NCBI GenBank assembly: GCA_036388675.1
Contig: DASVRI010000042.1
Coordinates: 62,001-126,000 of the forward strand
Direction of reading: 5' to 3'
DNA from: DASVUS01 sp036388675
Lineage (GTDB): Bacteria; Armatimonadota; Abditibacteriia; Abditibacteriales; Abditibacteriaceae
Length of the DNA: 64,000 bases
Part shown: positions 41,993 to 51,343 of the stretch, piece by piece
How the letters are laid out: each line of letters opens with the position of its first letter
Numbering within the stretch: the stretch's first letter is position 1
Notes under the pieces: model-generated
The model's input: the letters and a program-made list of their open reading frames with translations, nothing else
Database searches by the model: none
What the model was told of the DNA's origin: nothing
Translations under genes and position numbers: made by a program

Positions 41993-43237
41993 ATGCAAAT
42001 TGTAAATATCACCTGGAAAACAACTGCCCTTTCCGCGGCACTGCTGGGGCTCGCAAGTGCGACTACGGATACGGATGCGCAGGCCGTCACGCTGCAACAG
42101 CGCTGGATAAAAGGTCAGCAGTTGACTTACAACCTGGCGCTCAACGGTGCGCTGAACATGCAGGCGCCAGCCGGTGCGCCGATTCCCGGTGCAGGCACCA
42201 GGCCCATCAGCATCGGTCTGGACTTGAGCTGCCAGACAACTGTGGATACCGTTGATGTCGATGACAAAGGAACCGGAACTCTGGCCATGCGCACCGGCAA
42301 TGTGGCCTTTAAAGCTGCTGCCATGGGTGGCCAGTTCGTGCTGCGCGATGGACGGGGCTACACCACAGTCGGCGGCAAAAGCATCGCGCCGCCGCGCGAC
42401 ATCGATTTGGCGCAACTGCAAAATCCGCGTGAGGCCTGGCGCATTTCCAAGCAGGGCCGCTTTCAAGGTATCGTGCCGTTGCCCGCTGTGACTGGTGGAG
42501 TTACCGACGCCTCTCCCCCAGAGGGTGCGGCTCCAACAACTAGTGTTGCGCCTGCCGTCTCCGCGTTGCTGCAGAATCGCATCATGCAGGCTCTACCCGC
42601 GTTGTGGCCGCAGGGCGAAGTGAAAACCGGCGACAAATGGACTGCCGAAGTGAAGTGGCCGCTCGACGATAAAGCGAGTACTCAGCCCGGCACAGGTGCT
42701 AACGCCACAGGCTCCAACAATGGTGCAGAATCGAGCAACAACGCTGGCGACGCCGCAACCACTCCGGGCCTGGGGAAATTCAACCTGGCGCTTGTTGGTG
42801 AAGAAGAAGTCAGTGGGCACACATTGCAACGCATCACTATCGACGGCACTATTGAGATTGACGAGAGCAAAGCGGCTGCGCTCACGACTCTGGCCACCGC
42901 ACCATCTTCCTCGACGGCACCATCTTCTGCAACAGCACCGACTTCTCCGACGGCACCATCTGCGAAAACACCTCCCGGACGGATGCTGGGCACACGCCAG
43001 AAAGTTTCCGGCGAGATGTGGCTCGATGCACAGGCGCAACAGTTGACCCGCCTCGATCTCGATCTTGCTTCACAAACCGCACTGCTCAGCAATGCCGTTG
43101 GTAACACGGGCAGGCCAGGCACATGGTGGTTCGATTTTGCGGGTAAATTGCGCATGCAGCTAAACCGCGTTTTACCGGCTGATGCCGGTGGTAACGTAAA
43201 TGCTGCTGGCCCAAGTGATACTCCGGCGGCACCTTAA
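41993..43237 (+). CDS. Secreted protein of unknown function
   Basis: A protein of 414 residues that I do not assign to a family. A signal peptide (MQIVNITWKTTALSAALLGL and onwards, cut near DAQA) starts at ATG 41993, which has GGAGACAC before it. The body opens with LQQRWIKGQQLTYNLALNGAL, typical of proteins with a beta-rich lipid-binding or outer-surface domain. It includes WPQGEVKTGDKWTAEVKWPL and, near the end, QKVSGEMWLDAQAQQLTRLDL. Two low-complexity stretches rich in Ser, Thr, Pro and Ala (about residues 170-190 and 300-330) act as linkers. A TATAAT at 41914-41919 could be its -10 box. It may localise to the envelope. Confidence 0.7.
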   Translation: MQIVNITWKTTALSAALLGLASATTDTDAQAVTLQQRWIKGQQLTYNLALNGALNMQAPAGAPIPGAGTRPISIGLDLSCQTTVDTVDVDDKGTGTLAMRTGNVAFKAAAMGGQFVLRDGRGYTTVGGKSIAPPRDIDLAQLQNPREAWRISKQGRFQGIVPLPAVTGGVTDASPPEGAAPTTSVAPAVSALLQNRIMQALPALWPQGEVKTGDKWTAEVKWPLDDKASTQPGTGANATGSNNGAESSNNAGDAATTPGLGKFNLALVGEEEVSGHTLQRITIDGTIEIDESKAAALTTLATAPSSSTAPSSATAPTSPTAPSAKTPPGRMLGTRQKVSGEMWLDAQAQQLTRLDLDLASQTALLSNAVGNTGRPGTWWFDFAGKLRMQLNRVLPADAGGNVNAAGPSDTPAAP

Positions 43238-43279
43238 GTTTGCAGCGCTATTGTCTGGGTTACATCAAATTGTCGTATT

Positions 43280-43318
43280 AGAGCGCGATGCAGCACAGGC
43301 TGTGCTGCATCGCGCTCT
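43280..43318. terminator. Perfect 19-bp stem hairpin after the secreted-protein gene
   Basis: Arms at 43280-43298 and 43300-43318 are exact reverse complements with a single central base. It stands 43 bases after the stop at 43237. No T-run follows, so it may be a terminator or a palindromic repeat. Confidence 0.6.
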
Positions 43319-43496
43319 GGCGTGTGCATGTGCCGAGAAGTGAGAATCATGTGCGCGCAACAGCAGGTTTTGATGATAAAACCGACCTGGCATGGGGTAA
43401 AATAACAAGTAATCGCGAACATCATCTTTGCTCCTTGTAGGAGCACGGTCTCACGGCGTATCGAGTCGTAGTGCACTAAAGAATTCGCAGGAGTGT

Positions 43497-44375
43497 GTGA
43501 ACATAACAGTCGAACAGAAAACAGAGCGCTGTTGCGGCACAGTCACGCCACACCATTACGCGCGCGGCATTGCCACACGTCGAGGATTTACCCTGATTGA
43601 AATCCTTATTGTTCTGGTCATTATCGCTATATTAGCCGGAATTCTACTGCCCGTGTTTGCGCGTGTGCGAGAAGGGGCGCGCGCCACTTCGTGCGCCTCG
43701 AACTTGAAGCAGCTCGGCATGGCTTTCACTCAATACACGGCTGATTACAATCAGCGCTTTCCCGGCGCGGGCGATTATCTCGACTGGTCTAGCGGCGGTC
43801 ACTGGGTCGCCGGAGCCGATAGTGGCCTCAATGCTGCCATGACCGACGCTGTCACCGGCGAATTGACTGGAAAGACCGCGCTGGTTGAACAAGGCGCGTT
43901 GTGGCCTTACGTTAAAAGCGATGCCGTTTATATCTGCCCTTCAAACCCGACAGGGCGTGAAAAGCGCTTGTCGTACTCCATGAACTGCGCGGTCGCTTTC
44001 ATGAGCAACGCACGCATTCGCAGCGCTTCGGAGATTGTGCTTCTGGTGGACGAAGACAACGCCAACAGCGGATATTTCCACGCCGTCAATCCCGACGCGG
44101 CGAGCACTGTGGGTATCTCGACGGATGCTCTAACTCAGGTGCATAACGGCGGCGGCAATTTGTTGTTTGTCGATGGTCACGTCAAGTTTTATCCCTTCAA
44201 CTCGTTTCCTCTGGATACTTCGGCTCAAGGCTATGCCAACAAGTGGCGGGCCACCGGCGTGCCGCGCTTCCATGATCGCGCATTTGGCCCGCAGGGATCC
44301 TACTTCAAGGGCGGCATTGATGCAATCAGTGGAGACCCCATAACTGCGGACTCGTGCCTGGTTACCATCAGCTAA
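43497..44375 (+). CDS. Type II pseudopilin-like protein, H-X9-DG (DUF1559-like) family
   Basis: A pilin-like protein of about 292 residues. After a leader of about 25 residues comes the prepilin segment TRRGFTLIEILIVLVIIAIL with Gly and Glu5, then GARATSCASNLKQLGMAFTQYTADYNQRFP and, near the end, NLLFVDGHVKFYP, the DG-H-V-K motif. The start is not certain. GTG 43497 has AGGAG nearby but the spacing is short, and a TTG at 43428 is possible. It stands alone between two hairpins. It is intact, unlike the pilin-like copies at 39850 and 40518. Confidence 0.82.
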   Translation: MNITVEQKTERCCGTVTPHHYARGIATRRGFTLIEILIVLVIIAILAGILLPVFARVREGARATSCASNLKQLGMAFTQYTADYNQRFPGAGDYLDWSSGGHWVAGADSGLNAAMTDAVTGELTGKTALVEQGALWPYVKSDAVYICPSNPTGREKRLSYSMNCAVAFMSNARIRSASEIVLLVDEDNANSGYFHAVNPDAASTVGISTDALTQVHNGGGNLLFVDGHVKFYPFNSFPLDTSAQGYANKWRATGVPRFHDRAFGPQGSYFKGGIDAISGDPITADSCLVTIS

Positions 44376-44422
44376 ATGTAAACGAGTACTCGCTGAATCG
44401 GTTGTGATGCGCGATGCGACAT

Positions 44423-44559
44423 ATAGCAGTTAACGGATACAGGGCTACCCCGGAACCCCAAGCGTGAGCGCGGGGCTAACGCACCAGTACGTTTAGCCCC
44501 GCGCTCACGCTTGGGGTTCCGGGGCGACCATGTGTAGCCATCAAGACGTTAACCGCTAT
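44423..44559. repeat. 137-bp MITE-like element with terminal inverted repeats and a long hairpin
   Basis: The outer 13-base inverted repeats are atagcagttaacg (44423-44435) and cgttaaccgctat (44547-44559), with one mismatch. Inside are perfect 32-base arms (44448-44479 and 44493-44524) with CCCCGGAACCCCAAGCGTGAG at the tip. The inner core is similar to the element at 7587-7686. The rest of the gap 44376-44877 holds a GAGTACTC copy (44384) and no convincing gene. Confidence 0.8.
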
Positions 44560-44877
44560 TCCGTGTGTCTATCGCACTTCTTCGTAATGGTCGAGACGTG
44601 ATGCACGGCCTTGTGATACGGTTATCGATTCCTGAATCCATAGGCGCGACACGGCTACATAACCATATTTGCGAAAGCGCCGTGGCGACTCTCACACGGT
44701 TAACCTACGGTTATGTGCAATGCAACCTTTGCTCTCCAGTCGCGCCGGCAGGCGATGGATAACTTAATCTTGAAGTTGAATCAGGTCTCCGTCATCTGGT
44801 CGAGGAGAGTGCCCTTGTGAGATGCGCTCTCGACGGACAGATGTTGATGGCAAGTCGTGAATCTGCCTTCCCCACAA

Positions 44878-46227
44878 ATGAGCAATAAATATCATGTTCT
44901 ATTGACTGCTGTTGGTAGCTCGGGTGACGTTAACCATTTCGCCGGTATCGGATCCATATTGAAGCATCGCGGCCACCGGGTTACTCTTATCGCCAACGGG
45001 GCGTTCGCCTCATTGGCTACGGCTGCTGGCCTCAATTTTGAAGAAGTCGGCTCGGCTGAATCCTACAACCGAATTATGGCGGATCCTCGAATCGCTGACT
45101 GGAGATCTGCTACCAGGCTGGTGGTGCGGGAAGGCCTACTTCGCAAGATTCTCCCTTACTACGAGCGGGTACTCAAACTGCATGAACCTGGGTGTACAGT
45201 GCTGGTCTCAAATGGTGCTGCTTTGGGAGCACGCATTGCTCAGGATGAACTCGAGTTGCCGGGTATAACGGTGCTGGTTACACCCGCTTTGTTGCGTAGT
45301 ATGTATTCGCCGCCTCGGCACACGCCGCTGCCAATGCTGAGGGACGGACGTTTCCGTGAAAAAATTTACAGTCACGCTTTTCGTCTCGCTGACTATATGA
45401 TGGATCGCGCATTGAATTCTGACGTGAATGGATTGCGCCTTCGTATTGGACTCCCATCGGTTAAACGCATATTGAGCGAATGGTGGCTTTCTCCTCAAGG
45501 TGTGCTGGCCTTATGGCCTGACTGGTTTGCACCTCCGCAACGGGATTGGCCTTCTCAGGTACGAGTACTCGGATTCCCGTTGTATGACGGGGAGCGCAAC
45601 GATTCCAGCTACCACCCAACTGACGTTGATGTTGATGCGGCTCTCAGGAGCAATGATGGTTTGCCCCCCATCTTGTTTACCGCGGGTTCGTTTGCAGCTC
45701 ACAACAAAGTTTCTTTTGATGTAGCAAGCAAGGCCTGCCAGTTGTTGGGCAGGCGCGGCATTTTTCTATCAAAGGAAAGTCTTGATGTGCTACAGCGACT
45801 ACCATCACATATGACACACATCAACCGCTTTGTGCCTTTGAGCACCATTGCACCGCGAGTTGCTGCAATGGTGCATCATGGTGGCATCGGAACATCTTCG
45901 TTTGCCTTCGCCTCGGGCATTCCCCAGGTTATTACCCCTTTGGCACATGATATGTTCGACAATGCCGAGCGTATCCAGCGTTTAGGAGTTGGTAGGAGTC
46001 TTAAAGTGAGCAATACCAACCCTACTGGATTGGCCAAAGCACTAAGTGAACTGCTCGGTTCACCCGATGTGCGGGTGCGCTGTCGCAGATTACAGGAAAG
46101 CCTCAATGGTGGTAGTTCGCTCCCACGCGTGTGCGACTTCATCGAGGAAGTGGCGCAAAAATGCTTGGGCCGTGGTGAAGCATCCGTAGCGGCCACAAAC
46201 TCTCCTTCTAATAGTGTGACGGCTTGA
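44878..46227 (+). CDS. Glycosyltransferase, GT1 (UGT/MGT-like) family
   Basis: A protein of about 449 residues with the GT-B fold that moves a sugar from a nucleotide donor to a lipid or other small acceptor. The N-terminal part has VLLTAVGSSGDVNHFAGIGS, like sterol and rhamnolipid glycosyltransferases. The C-terminal donor site reads MVHHGGIGTSSFAFASGIPQ followed by AHDMFDNAERI, the conserved H-x-G-x-G-[TS] and D-x-x-x-N-A pattern. ATG 44878 is a choice; GTG 44857 in the same frame is possible. It converges with the lipid synthase genes, with only 7 bases between the stops. It is a natural candidate to glycosylate the synthase's product, as HglT does for heterocyst glycolipids, but that is inference. 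Confidence 0.85.
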   Translation: MSNKYHVLLTAVGSSGDVNHFAGIGSILKHRGHRVTLIANGAFASLATAAGLNFEEVGSAESYNRIMADPRIADWRSATRLVVREGLLRKILPYYERVLKLHEPGCTVLVSNGAALGARIAQDELELPGITVLVTPALLRSMYSPPRHTPLPMLRDGRFREKIYSHAFRLADYMMDRALNSDVNGLRLRIGLPSVKRILSEWWLSPQGVLALWPDWFAPPQRDWPSQVRVLGFPLYDGERNDSSYHPTDVDVDAALRSNDGLPPILFTAGSFAAHNKVSFDVASKACQLLGRRGIFLSKESLDVLQRLPSHMTHINRFVPLSTIAPRVAAMVHHGGIGTSSFAFASGIPQVITPLAHDMFDNAERIQRLGVGRSLKVSNTNPTGLAKALSELLGSPDVRVRCRRLQESLNGGSSLPRVCDFIEEVAQKCLGRGEASVAATNSPSNSVTA

Positions 46228-46234
46228 GTTAGGC

Positions 46235-49200
46235 TCAATCTAAAGTAACAAAGGCACGGGCGCGGTCGTTATCGAGCCAGGTGCGCACGGGCAATGTTTT
46301 CTGTTGCGGCAGGTATTCAATATGGATGATGCCGCTGCCTTCCTCAATAGAGCGCAGACGGAACTGCGCCATCGATTCCAGTCCCAGACGATGCGCTTTT
46401 GCAGCAGCTTCCTTGGCACACCAGGCGCGATGCAGCCACATTATGCTATTTGTGGTTGTACTGAGTAGCTGACGCTCGGCCTCGTCAAACGCGACATTCA
46501 TTAACTGTGGTTCGCGCCTGGTCACACGCACCAAGTCGATGCCCACACCCGAGTACTCGGATACAGCGGCCATCGCCTCATCCTTGATGTGTGAAATGGA
46601 AAGCGACCATTGCTCGCCGCCGGGCGAGGTGAATACAGGCGCGCCATGGGGCAGATTTGAGATGTGTATCTCCAAAGGATGCAACGCAACGCCGCTGAGC
46701 TGCTTAATGCGGCTGCGCACCGCATCCTTGGCAGCAACGCGGCCCAACAGCCAGTCCATGCGCGGGTTGCTTTCGTATATCGCGGTTTCTTCGTCGGTAA
46801 GATATAAGCGATATAACCAGTCGATGTTGGCTTCGCCCAGCATTCTGGTGTTGACGTGGCAACACGTGACGCGCTCATCATTCAGCGAAACGGGAACGGC
46901 CAGGCACCGCTCGTCGGGTTGCCACGTTACCTGCTGAAATTCGAGCGGCAGCATCAATCTCCAGATTTGCCATGCCTCGACGTGCATCCAGATCTGGCCC
47001 TGATTATTGTAAACGTCGATGTCGCCTTCGATGCGCCGGGGATCAACGGGCCGGTAATGTACCTCGGCATGTACCATCGAACCAGCGGGCGGCATTGGGC
47101 CGTGCAGCGACACATACGCCATGCGCACCGGAAACAGCGTGGAACCATCCAACTGCGCCCGATAGCCTGCGCTCTGTCCCATGCCGTCGAGCAGGATTGG
47201 GTCGATGAGGAGCGGCGTGCGCAGCGGCGAAGCGAACATATCTTGCTGATCGCGGACTTCAAGGTCGGCCCCAATCGAGTTATCCGACATGCCGGTAAAG
47301 CGCTTGATAACCTGGAAACGCGGTCCGTGAAACAGCCTGCCCTCGCGATAAACCTGTTGCGGTGTGTGTGGACAGGGACGGTCGTGATTCAGACGCAGGG
47401 GTTGCGGTGCGGGCAGCCAATCGGCTCCCAATGTGACAATGCCGCGAAACGACCACGTCTTCTCATTGCCGGCGTAAATTTCAACCTCGACTTCGGTGTC
47501 GGCAACGCGTCGCGCACGCACACGAAGCGACAGTTGGCGCTCATCACGCAGGGCGATCCAGCGCCGCGCCTCCACGTCATGAACCGCAACCACTTTCAGT
47601 TCGGGCACCAGTGTCGCAGCCGCTTCGGCTACAATTTCAATGCTGCCTGTCATCGGCAGAGTCGGCAAACGCTTCTCCGGCGCCTTGAGATGATCCGGCG
47701 CGCGAACCAGCGAATGATCTGGTAGAAACAGATGCTCATCTAAGTCGAGCAAAAGACGATAATCAAGTTCCTGCCCGACTACGAAATGTTCGATTTCGCC
47801 AACGAACGGATATGCCGGAGGTGTGATGGGAGAAGGCTGTGCTGCCGGTTGCGGTTGTGCTGAGTTCGTGACCGCAACGCCATCTACGGACGTGTGGCCG
47901 TTCGCGTGCGCCGCTCCGTTTTCATATACCGGCGGCACCGCATAGGGCGCCAACGGCGGCGCGGACGGCAACGGCGGCGCGCTGAGAAACTGCGACATCA
48001 TCTCGCTCTGCGTCTGCAAATACTGCGCGAGTAGCCGGGTTTCGCTTTCCTCGTGCTGGCGCTCCATGTCGAGGAACTGCTGCATGGTGCGCATCGACTC
48101 CGCGAGAACTGCTTGGGCGGCGGTAAGCGGCGTAGGCTGTGCCACGCTTGCGGGTGCTACGCTTGTGGGCGCCGCGACTTCTACGACTCTTTCAACGATC
48201 TTCTCCACCACGACCGAATTTTCACTTGCGGTCGGCGGATGAAGTGCTTGCTGCAAGTACTCGATGTCCGATTCAGAAGGGTGCATACGCGGCGGCGCGA
48301 GCGACAAGACCCGTCCATTGCTGTGCGACACTGAACCTGAGCCTTGATCCAGTTCGACTCTGGAGCATGGGCGGTCTCGATAAAGAGTACTCAATGTCAT
48401 TGGCACGCCAAGCACCGTCAGCTGCGCCATCATGTGGTGAAAGCCCTGCAGCCCACTGTATTTGTCGCGGTCGATGGAAACGGCTTCGTGCGGCAACTCG
48501 CCCAGCGTGTTTTGAATATTGAGCAGCAGCTTGCCGCCGCTGCCTAATTGAATAAAAATGCGCACGCCGTCGTCATACAACCGTGAAATGGTGGAACGAA
48601 TGCGCACCGGATGCGCTACGCTTTCAAACAGCTCGTCGAGGATTTCATCCGGCTTATCCGAGTAGGGAGCTGCGTTCGTGCCGGAGTACACGCTATGTTG
48701 CGGCGCATTGGCCGACAACACGTCTTTATACGATTGCAGCCGTTCTACGACACCACGCGCCAGCGGCGTATGTGTGGCCGGAAAAGGCAACTCCTGGCCC
48801 CATATGCCCATCGCCTTAAAGCGTTCTATGGCGGCGCGCACGGCCACGGTTTCTCCGCCAATAAACACCTGGTTGGGAGCCACGTCCATCGTGATGCCGA
48901 TAGTGCCCTCAATTTCTTGTAGGACGGCCTCGGCGCCTTCGGCAGAGGTGGCGATCATGGCCCACGAGCCCCAAGCGTCGTCGCGGAAAGCGGCGTTTTC
49001 GCCCGCATAAGATTGGCTCACCACATTGGCGAACTGCAACAACTGCTTGCCATCGAGTACTCCGCTCGCTACCAGAGCCGACCATTCGCCCAGCGAGAAA
49101 CCAACCGAAATATCGGGGCGGATACCCATCTCTTGCACCAGTTGCCAGGTGGCCATGTTGGCGGCCATCATGCCGTGCGAAGTGCGCGGCGACCACGCCA

Positions 49201-51343
49201 GTTCGCGCTCGATGCGCGCCATGGCCCGCGCGTCAATAAGAGGCGGCGGAAAAAATTGATGGTGCAGCGGGTATTCGACTTTCTCATCCGGCGGGCAGGT
49301 GTCGTTAGCGAACTGCACACACTGTTGCACAACCGGAAAATGCAGGCACAGTTCCGCCAAACGTTCGGTGTAGCCCGCAGCCAGGCCCGGAAAACCCAGG
49401 CCGGGAAACAAAACCGCCACCTTGCCCGCATAGCGCGACGAGCGGAAATAGATCGCATCCGCCTCCGTCCACGATTCGCTTTCATCACGCAGCAGACGGT
49501 CATGCGCCTGGCGTAATTTGTCTGCTAAGTCATTCACATCGCGTGCTACAATCGCCAGGCGCACCGGAGCCGATTCCTCGACGTGCAGCGATTCCGTGTA
49601 AGCCACATCGCGCAGTTCGGCTTCGGGCAGTTGTGACAGAACGCCGTTCCACAACGCGATGCGTTGCCGCAGCGCCTCGCGCGTCGGGCTCGCCATGACG
49701 AAAACTTCGGAACTGCGCGGCGTCAGGTTCTCGACACTGCGTTTGGCGCTGTGAGAAGATGGAGCCTCGTCAAAAGCCGTTTCACGAGTCGGCGCTTCGA
49801 GAATGGCGTGGGCATTAATGCCGCCAAAGCCGAACGCGTTAATACCGGCGCGCAGCGGCGCATCGGGCGAAGCAATCCACGGGCGCGCCTGCGTGTTGAG
49901 GTAGAGGCGGCTGCCTTGAAGCGCCGGATGCACTTTGTCCACGTTGAGCGTCGGTGGGAGTACTCGATGATGTATGGCCAGCGCCGTCTTGATGAGACCG
50001 GCCATGCCCGCCGCCGGCATGGTGTGGCCGATCATGGATTTAACCGAACCTAGTGCGACTTCGGGATAACCTTCCCGACCAAATACTTCGTGCAGCGTTT
50101 GAATTTCGGTTGCATCGCCGATGGGTGTGCCCGTGCCATGCGCCTCGATGAGGCTGATGCTGCCGGGGTCAATGCCGGTTTCTTCGTAAGCGCGTTGGAG
50201 AGCCAGCACTTGCCCGTCAAGGCGCGGCGCCATCAGCCCGGCGCCCCGGCCATCGCTGGAAACGCCGACACCGCGCAGCAGGGCATACACGCGGTCTCCA
50301 TCACGTTTTGCGTCACTGAGTCTCTTCAAGACGACAGCGCCGATGCCTTCTCCGATGAGCAGGCCATCGGCGTTGGCCGAAAAGGGACGGCTGGTTTCGG
50401 AAACCGAAAGCGCGTTTAGCCCTTCAAAGGCATACCAGAAGTGCGGCTTCTGGGAAGTGCTTACGCCGGCTGCGATGCCCAGGTCGCAGCGCCCATCGCG
50501 CAGGCTGCGCATGACGTTGTCCACCGCGATCAGCGATGAAGCGCAGGCGGCATCCACAATGTAGTTGGTGCCCATGAAGTCGAGCCGGTTGGCCACGCGA
50601 CCCGATGTGATGTTGGGCACAACCGAAGCCAGCGACTCGGTTGTCTGGCGCGGCACGGAATCCACCAGGCGCCGGCGAATTTCAGCGAGTTCATCGGGGG
50701 AAAGGTGCGGCGATGCCTGGCGCAGCAACTCCATGATCTGCGCGATGCCTTCCATGCGCAGATAGCCGACCTCGACGTTGTTGGCCAGCGGCCCGCCGCC
50801 GCGCCCGATAACCACATCGGTGCGTTCGGGTGCTTCGCGCGCAAAGGCTGGTTCGCTACGTCGCGGTGCTTTATGCGAACCGTTGGCGAATGCGCCGTTG
50901 GCGAATGCGCCGTTGGCGGATGCGCCGTTGGCGCTTGCGTTATTGGCGTCTCCATTGTGTTGTGCACCGTGCAGGCGGCCCCGTTCGGCGTCGCGCAGGG
51001 AACTGTGAATGACCGAAAAGACCAGGAACTGTTCGGCATCGCCTTCCTGCACCGCTGCCGGCATGATGCCCAGAGCCAGCGGGTCGAGGTCGGTTAGCCC
51101 GTCGATGAAGCCGCCTCTGCCGCATTTCAGGTCGTAGTTGGCCGGGTTCCAGCGCGATTGGGGAATGTCGCGAATCGCGCTGGTGCCGGTGACAATGTTC
51201 TTCCAGTAAGACGCAAGGTCGCGCGCGCCGGGGAATATGCAGCCCATCCCGACAATGGCGATCGGCTCCGGCCCTGAATACGAGTACTCGATAGATGGGT
51301 TAGTAGTTTCCGTCACTGCGTGAGACACACCGTCCCTCTTCAT
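46235..51343 (-). CDS. Type I lipid/polyketide synthase: KS-AT-DH-phosphopantetheinyl transferase
   Basis: A multidomain synthase of 1702 residues. In order: ketosynthase (about 25-490; Cys in D-A-A-C-A-S-S near 266, His motifs E-A-H-G-T-G-T and G-H-T-M-P-A-A-G); acyltransferase (about 640-960; F-P-G-L-G and active Ser in G-F-S-L-G-E-W near 751, where G-H-S is usual); a Pro/Ala-rich linker; a hotdog dehydratase (about 1190-1480; His in L-P-D-H-S-L and D-P-I-L-L-D-G-M-G-Q); and a 4'-phosphopantetheinyl transferase at the C-terminus (G-V-G-I-D-L-V near 1601 and W-C-A-K-E-A-A-A-K-A near 1648). There is no ACP. An insertion with repeated Ala-Asn-Gly (about 130-160) splits the KS. It overlaps the upstream synthase by 4 bp and must work with it. 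Confidence 0.9.
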   Translation of the reverse strand: MKRDGVSHAVTETTNPSIEYSYSGPEPIAIVGMGCIFPGARDLASYWKNIVTGTSAIRDIPQSRWNPANYDLKCGRGGFIDGLTDLDPLALGIMPAAVQEGDAEQFLVFSVIHSSLRDAERGRLHGAQHNGDANNASANGASANGAFANGAFANGSHKAPRRSEPAFAREAPERTDVVIGRGGGPLANNVEVGYLRMEGIAQIMELLRQASPHLSPDELAEIRRRLVDSVPRQTTESLASVVPNITSGRVANRLDFMGTNYIVDAACASSLIAVDNVMRSLRDGRCDLGIAAGVSTSQKPHFWYAFEGLNALSVSETSRPFSANADGLLIGEGIGAVVLKRLSDAKRDGDRVYALLRGVGVSSDGRGAGLMAPRLDGQVLALQRAYEETGIDPGSISLIEAHGTGTPIGDATEIQTLHEVFGREGYPEVALGSVKSMIGHTMPAAGMAGLIKTALAIHHRVLPPTLNVDKVHPALQGSRLYLNTQARPWIASPDAPLRAGINAFGFGGINAHAILEAPTRETAFDEAPSSHSAKRSVENLTPRSSEVFVMASPTREALRQRIALWNGVLSQLPEAELRDVAYTESLHVEESAPVRLAIVARDVNDLADKLRQAHDRLLRDESESWTEADAIYFRSSRYAGKVAVLFPGLGFPGLAAGYTERLAELCLHFPVVQQCVQFANDTCPPDEKVEYPLHHQFFPPPLIDARAMARIERELAWSPRTSHGMMAANMATWQLVQEMGIRPDISVGFSLGEWSALVASGVLDGKQLLQFANVVSQSYAGENAAFRDDAWGSWAMIATSAEGAEAVLQEIEGTIGITMDVAPNQVFIGGETVAVRAAIERFKAMGIWGQELPFPATHTPLARGVVERLQSYKDVLSANAPQHSVYSGTNAAPYSDKPDEILDELFESVAHPVRIRSTISRLYDDGVRIFIQLGSGGKLLLNIQNTLGELPHEAVSIDRDKYSGLQGFHHMMAQLTVLGVPMTLSTLYRDRPCSRVELDQGSGSVSHSNGRVLSLAPPRMHPSESDIEYLQQALHPPTASENSVVVEKIVERVVEVAAPTSVAPASVAQPTPLTAAQAVLAESMRTMQQFLDMERQHEESETRLLAQYLQTQSEMMSQFLSAPPLPSAPPLAPYAVPPVYENGAAHANGHTSVDGVAVTNSAQPQPAAQPSPITPPAYPFVGEIEHFVVGQELDYRLLLDLDEHLFLPDHSLVRAPDHLKAPEKRLPTLPMTGSIEIVAEAAATLVPELKVVAVHDVEARRWIALRDERQLSLRVRARRVADTEVEVEIYAGNEKTWSFRGIVTLGADWLPAPQPLRLNHDRPCPHTPQQVYREGRLFHGPRFQVIKRFTGMSDNSIGADLEVRDQQDMFASPLRTPLLIDPILLDGMGQSAGYRAQLDGSTLFPVRMAYVSLHGPMPPAGSMVHAEVHYRPVDPRRIEGDIDVYNNQGQIWMHVEAWQIWRLMLPLEFQQVTWQPDERCLAVPVSLNDERVTCCHVNTRMLGEANIDWLYRLYLTDEETAIYESNPRMDWLLGRVAAKDAVRSRIKQLSGVALHPLEIHISNLPHGAPVFTSPGGEQWSLSISHIKDEAMAAVSEYSGVGIDLVRVTRREPQLMNVAFDEAERQLLSTTTNSIMWLHRAWCAKEAAAKAHRLGLESMAQFRLRSIEEGSGIIHIEYLPQQKTLPVRTWLDNDRARAFVTLD
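50881..50945. repeat. 15-bp tandem repeat inside the ketosynthase coding region
   Basis: Copies of the unit gcgaatgcgccgttg at 50886-50900, 50901-50915 and (varied) 50916-50930 and 50931-50945 encode a repeated A-N-G-A pattern on the minus strand. They make up an insertion in the N-terminal half of the KS domain. Confidence 0.85.

Noticed and set aside
44565..44762. 65-codon open frame in the gap before the glycosyltransferase
   Set aside because: It has no ribosome-binding site and no domain, and it starts directly beside the MITE-like element.
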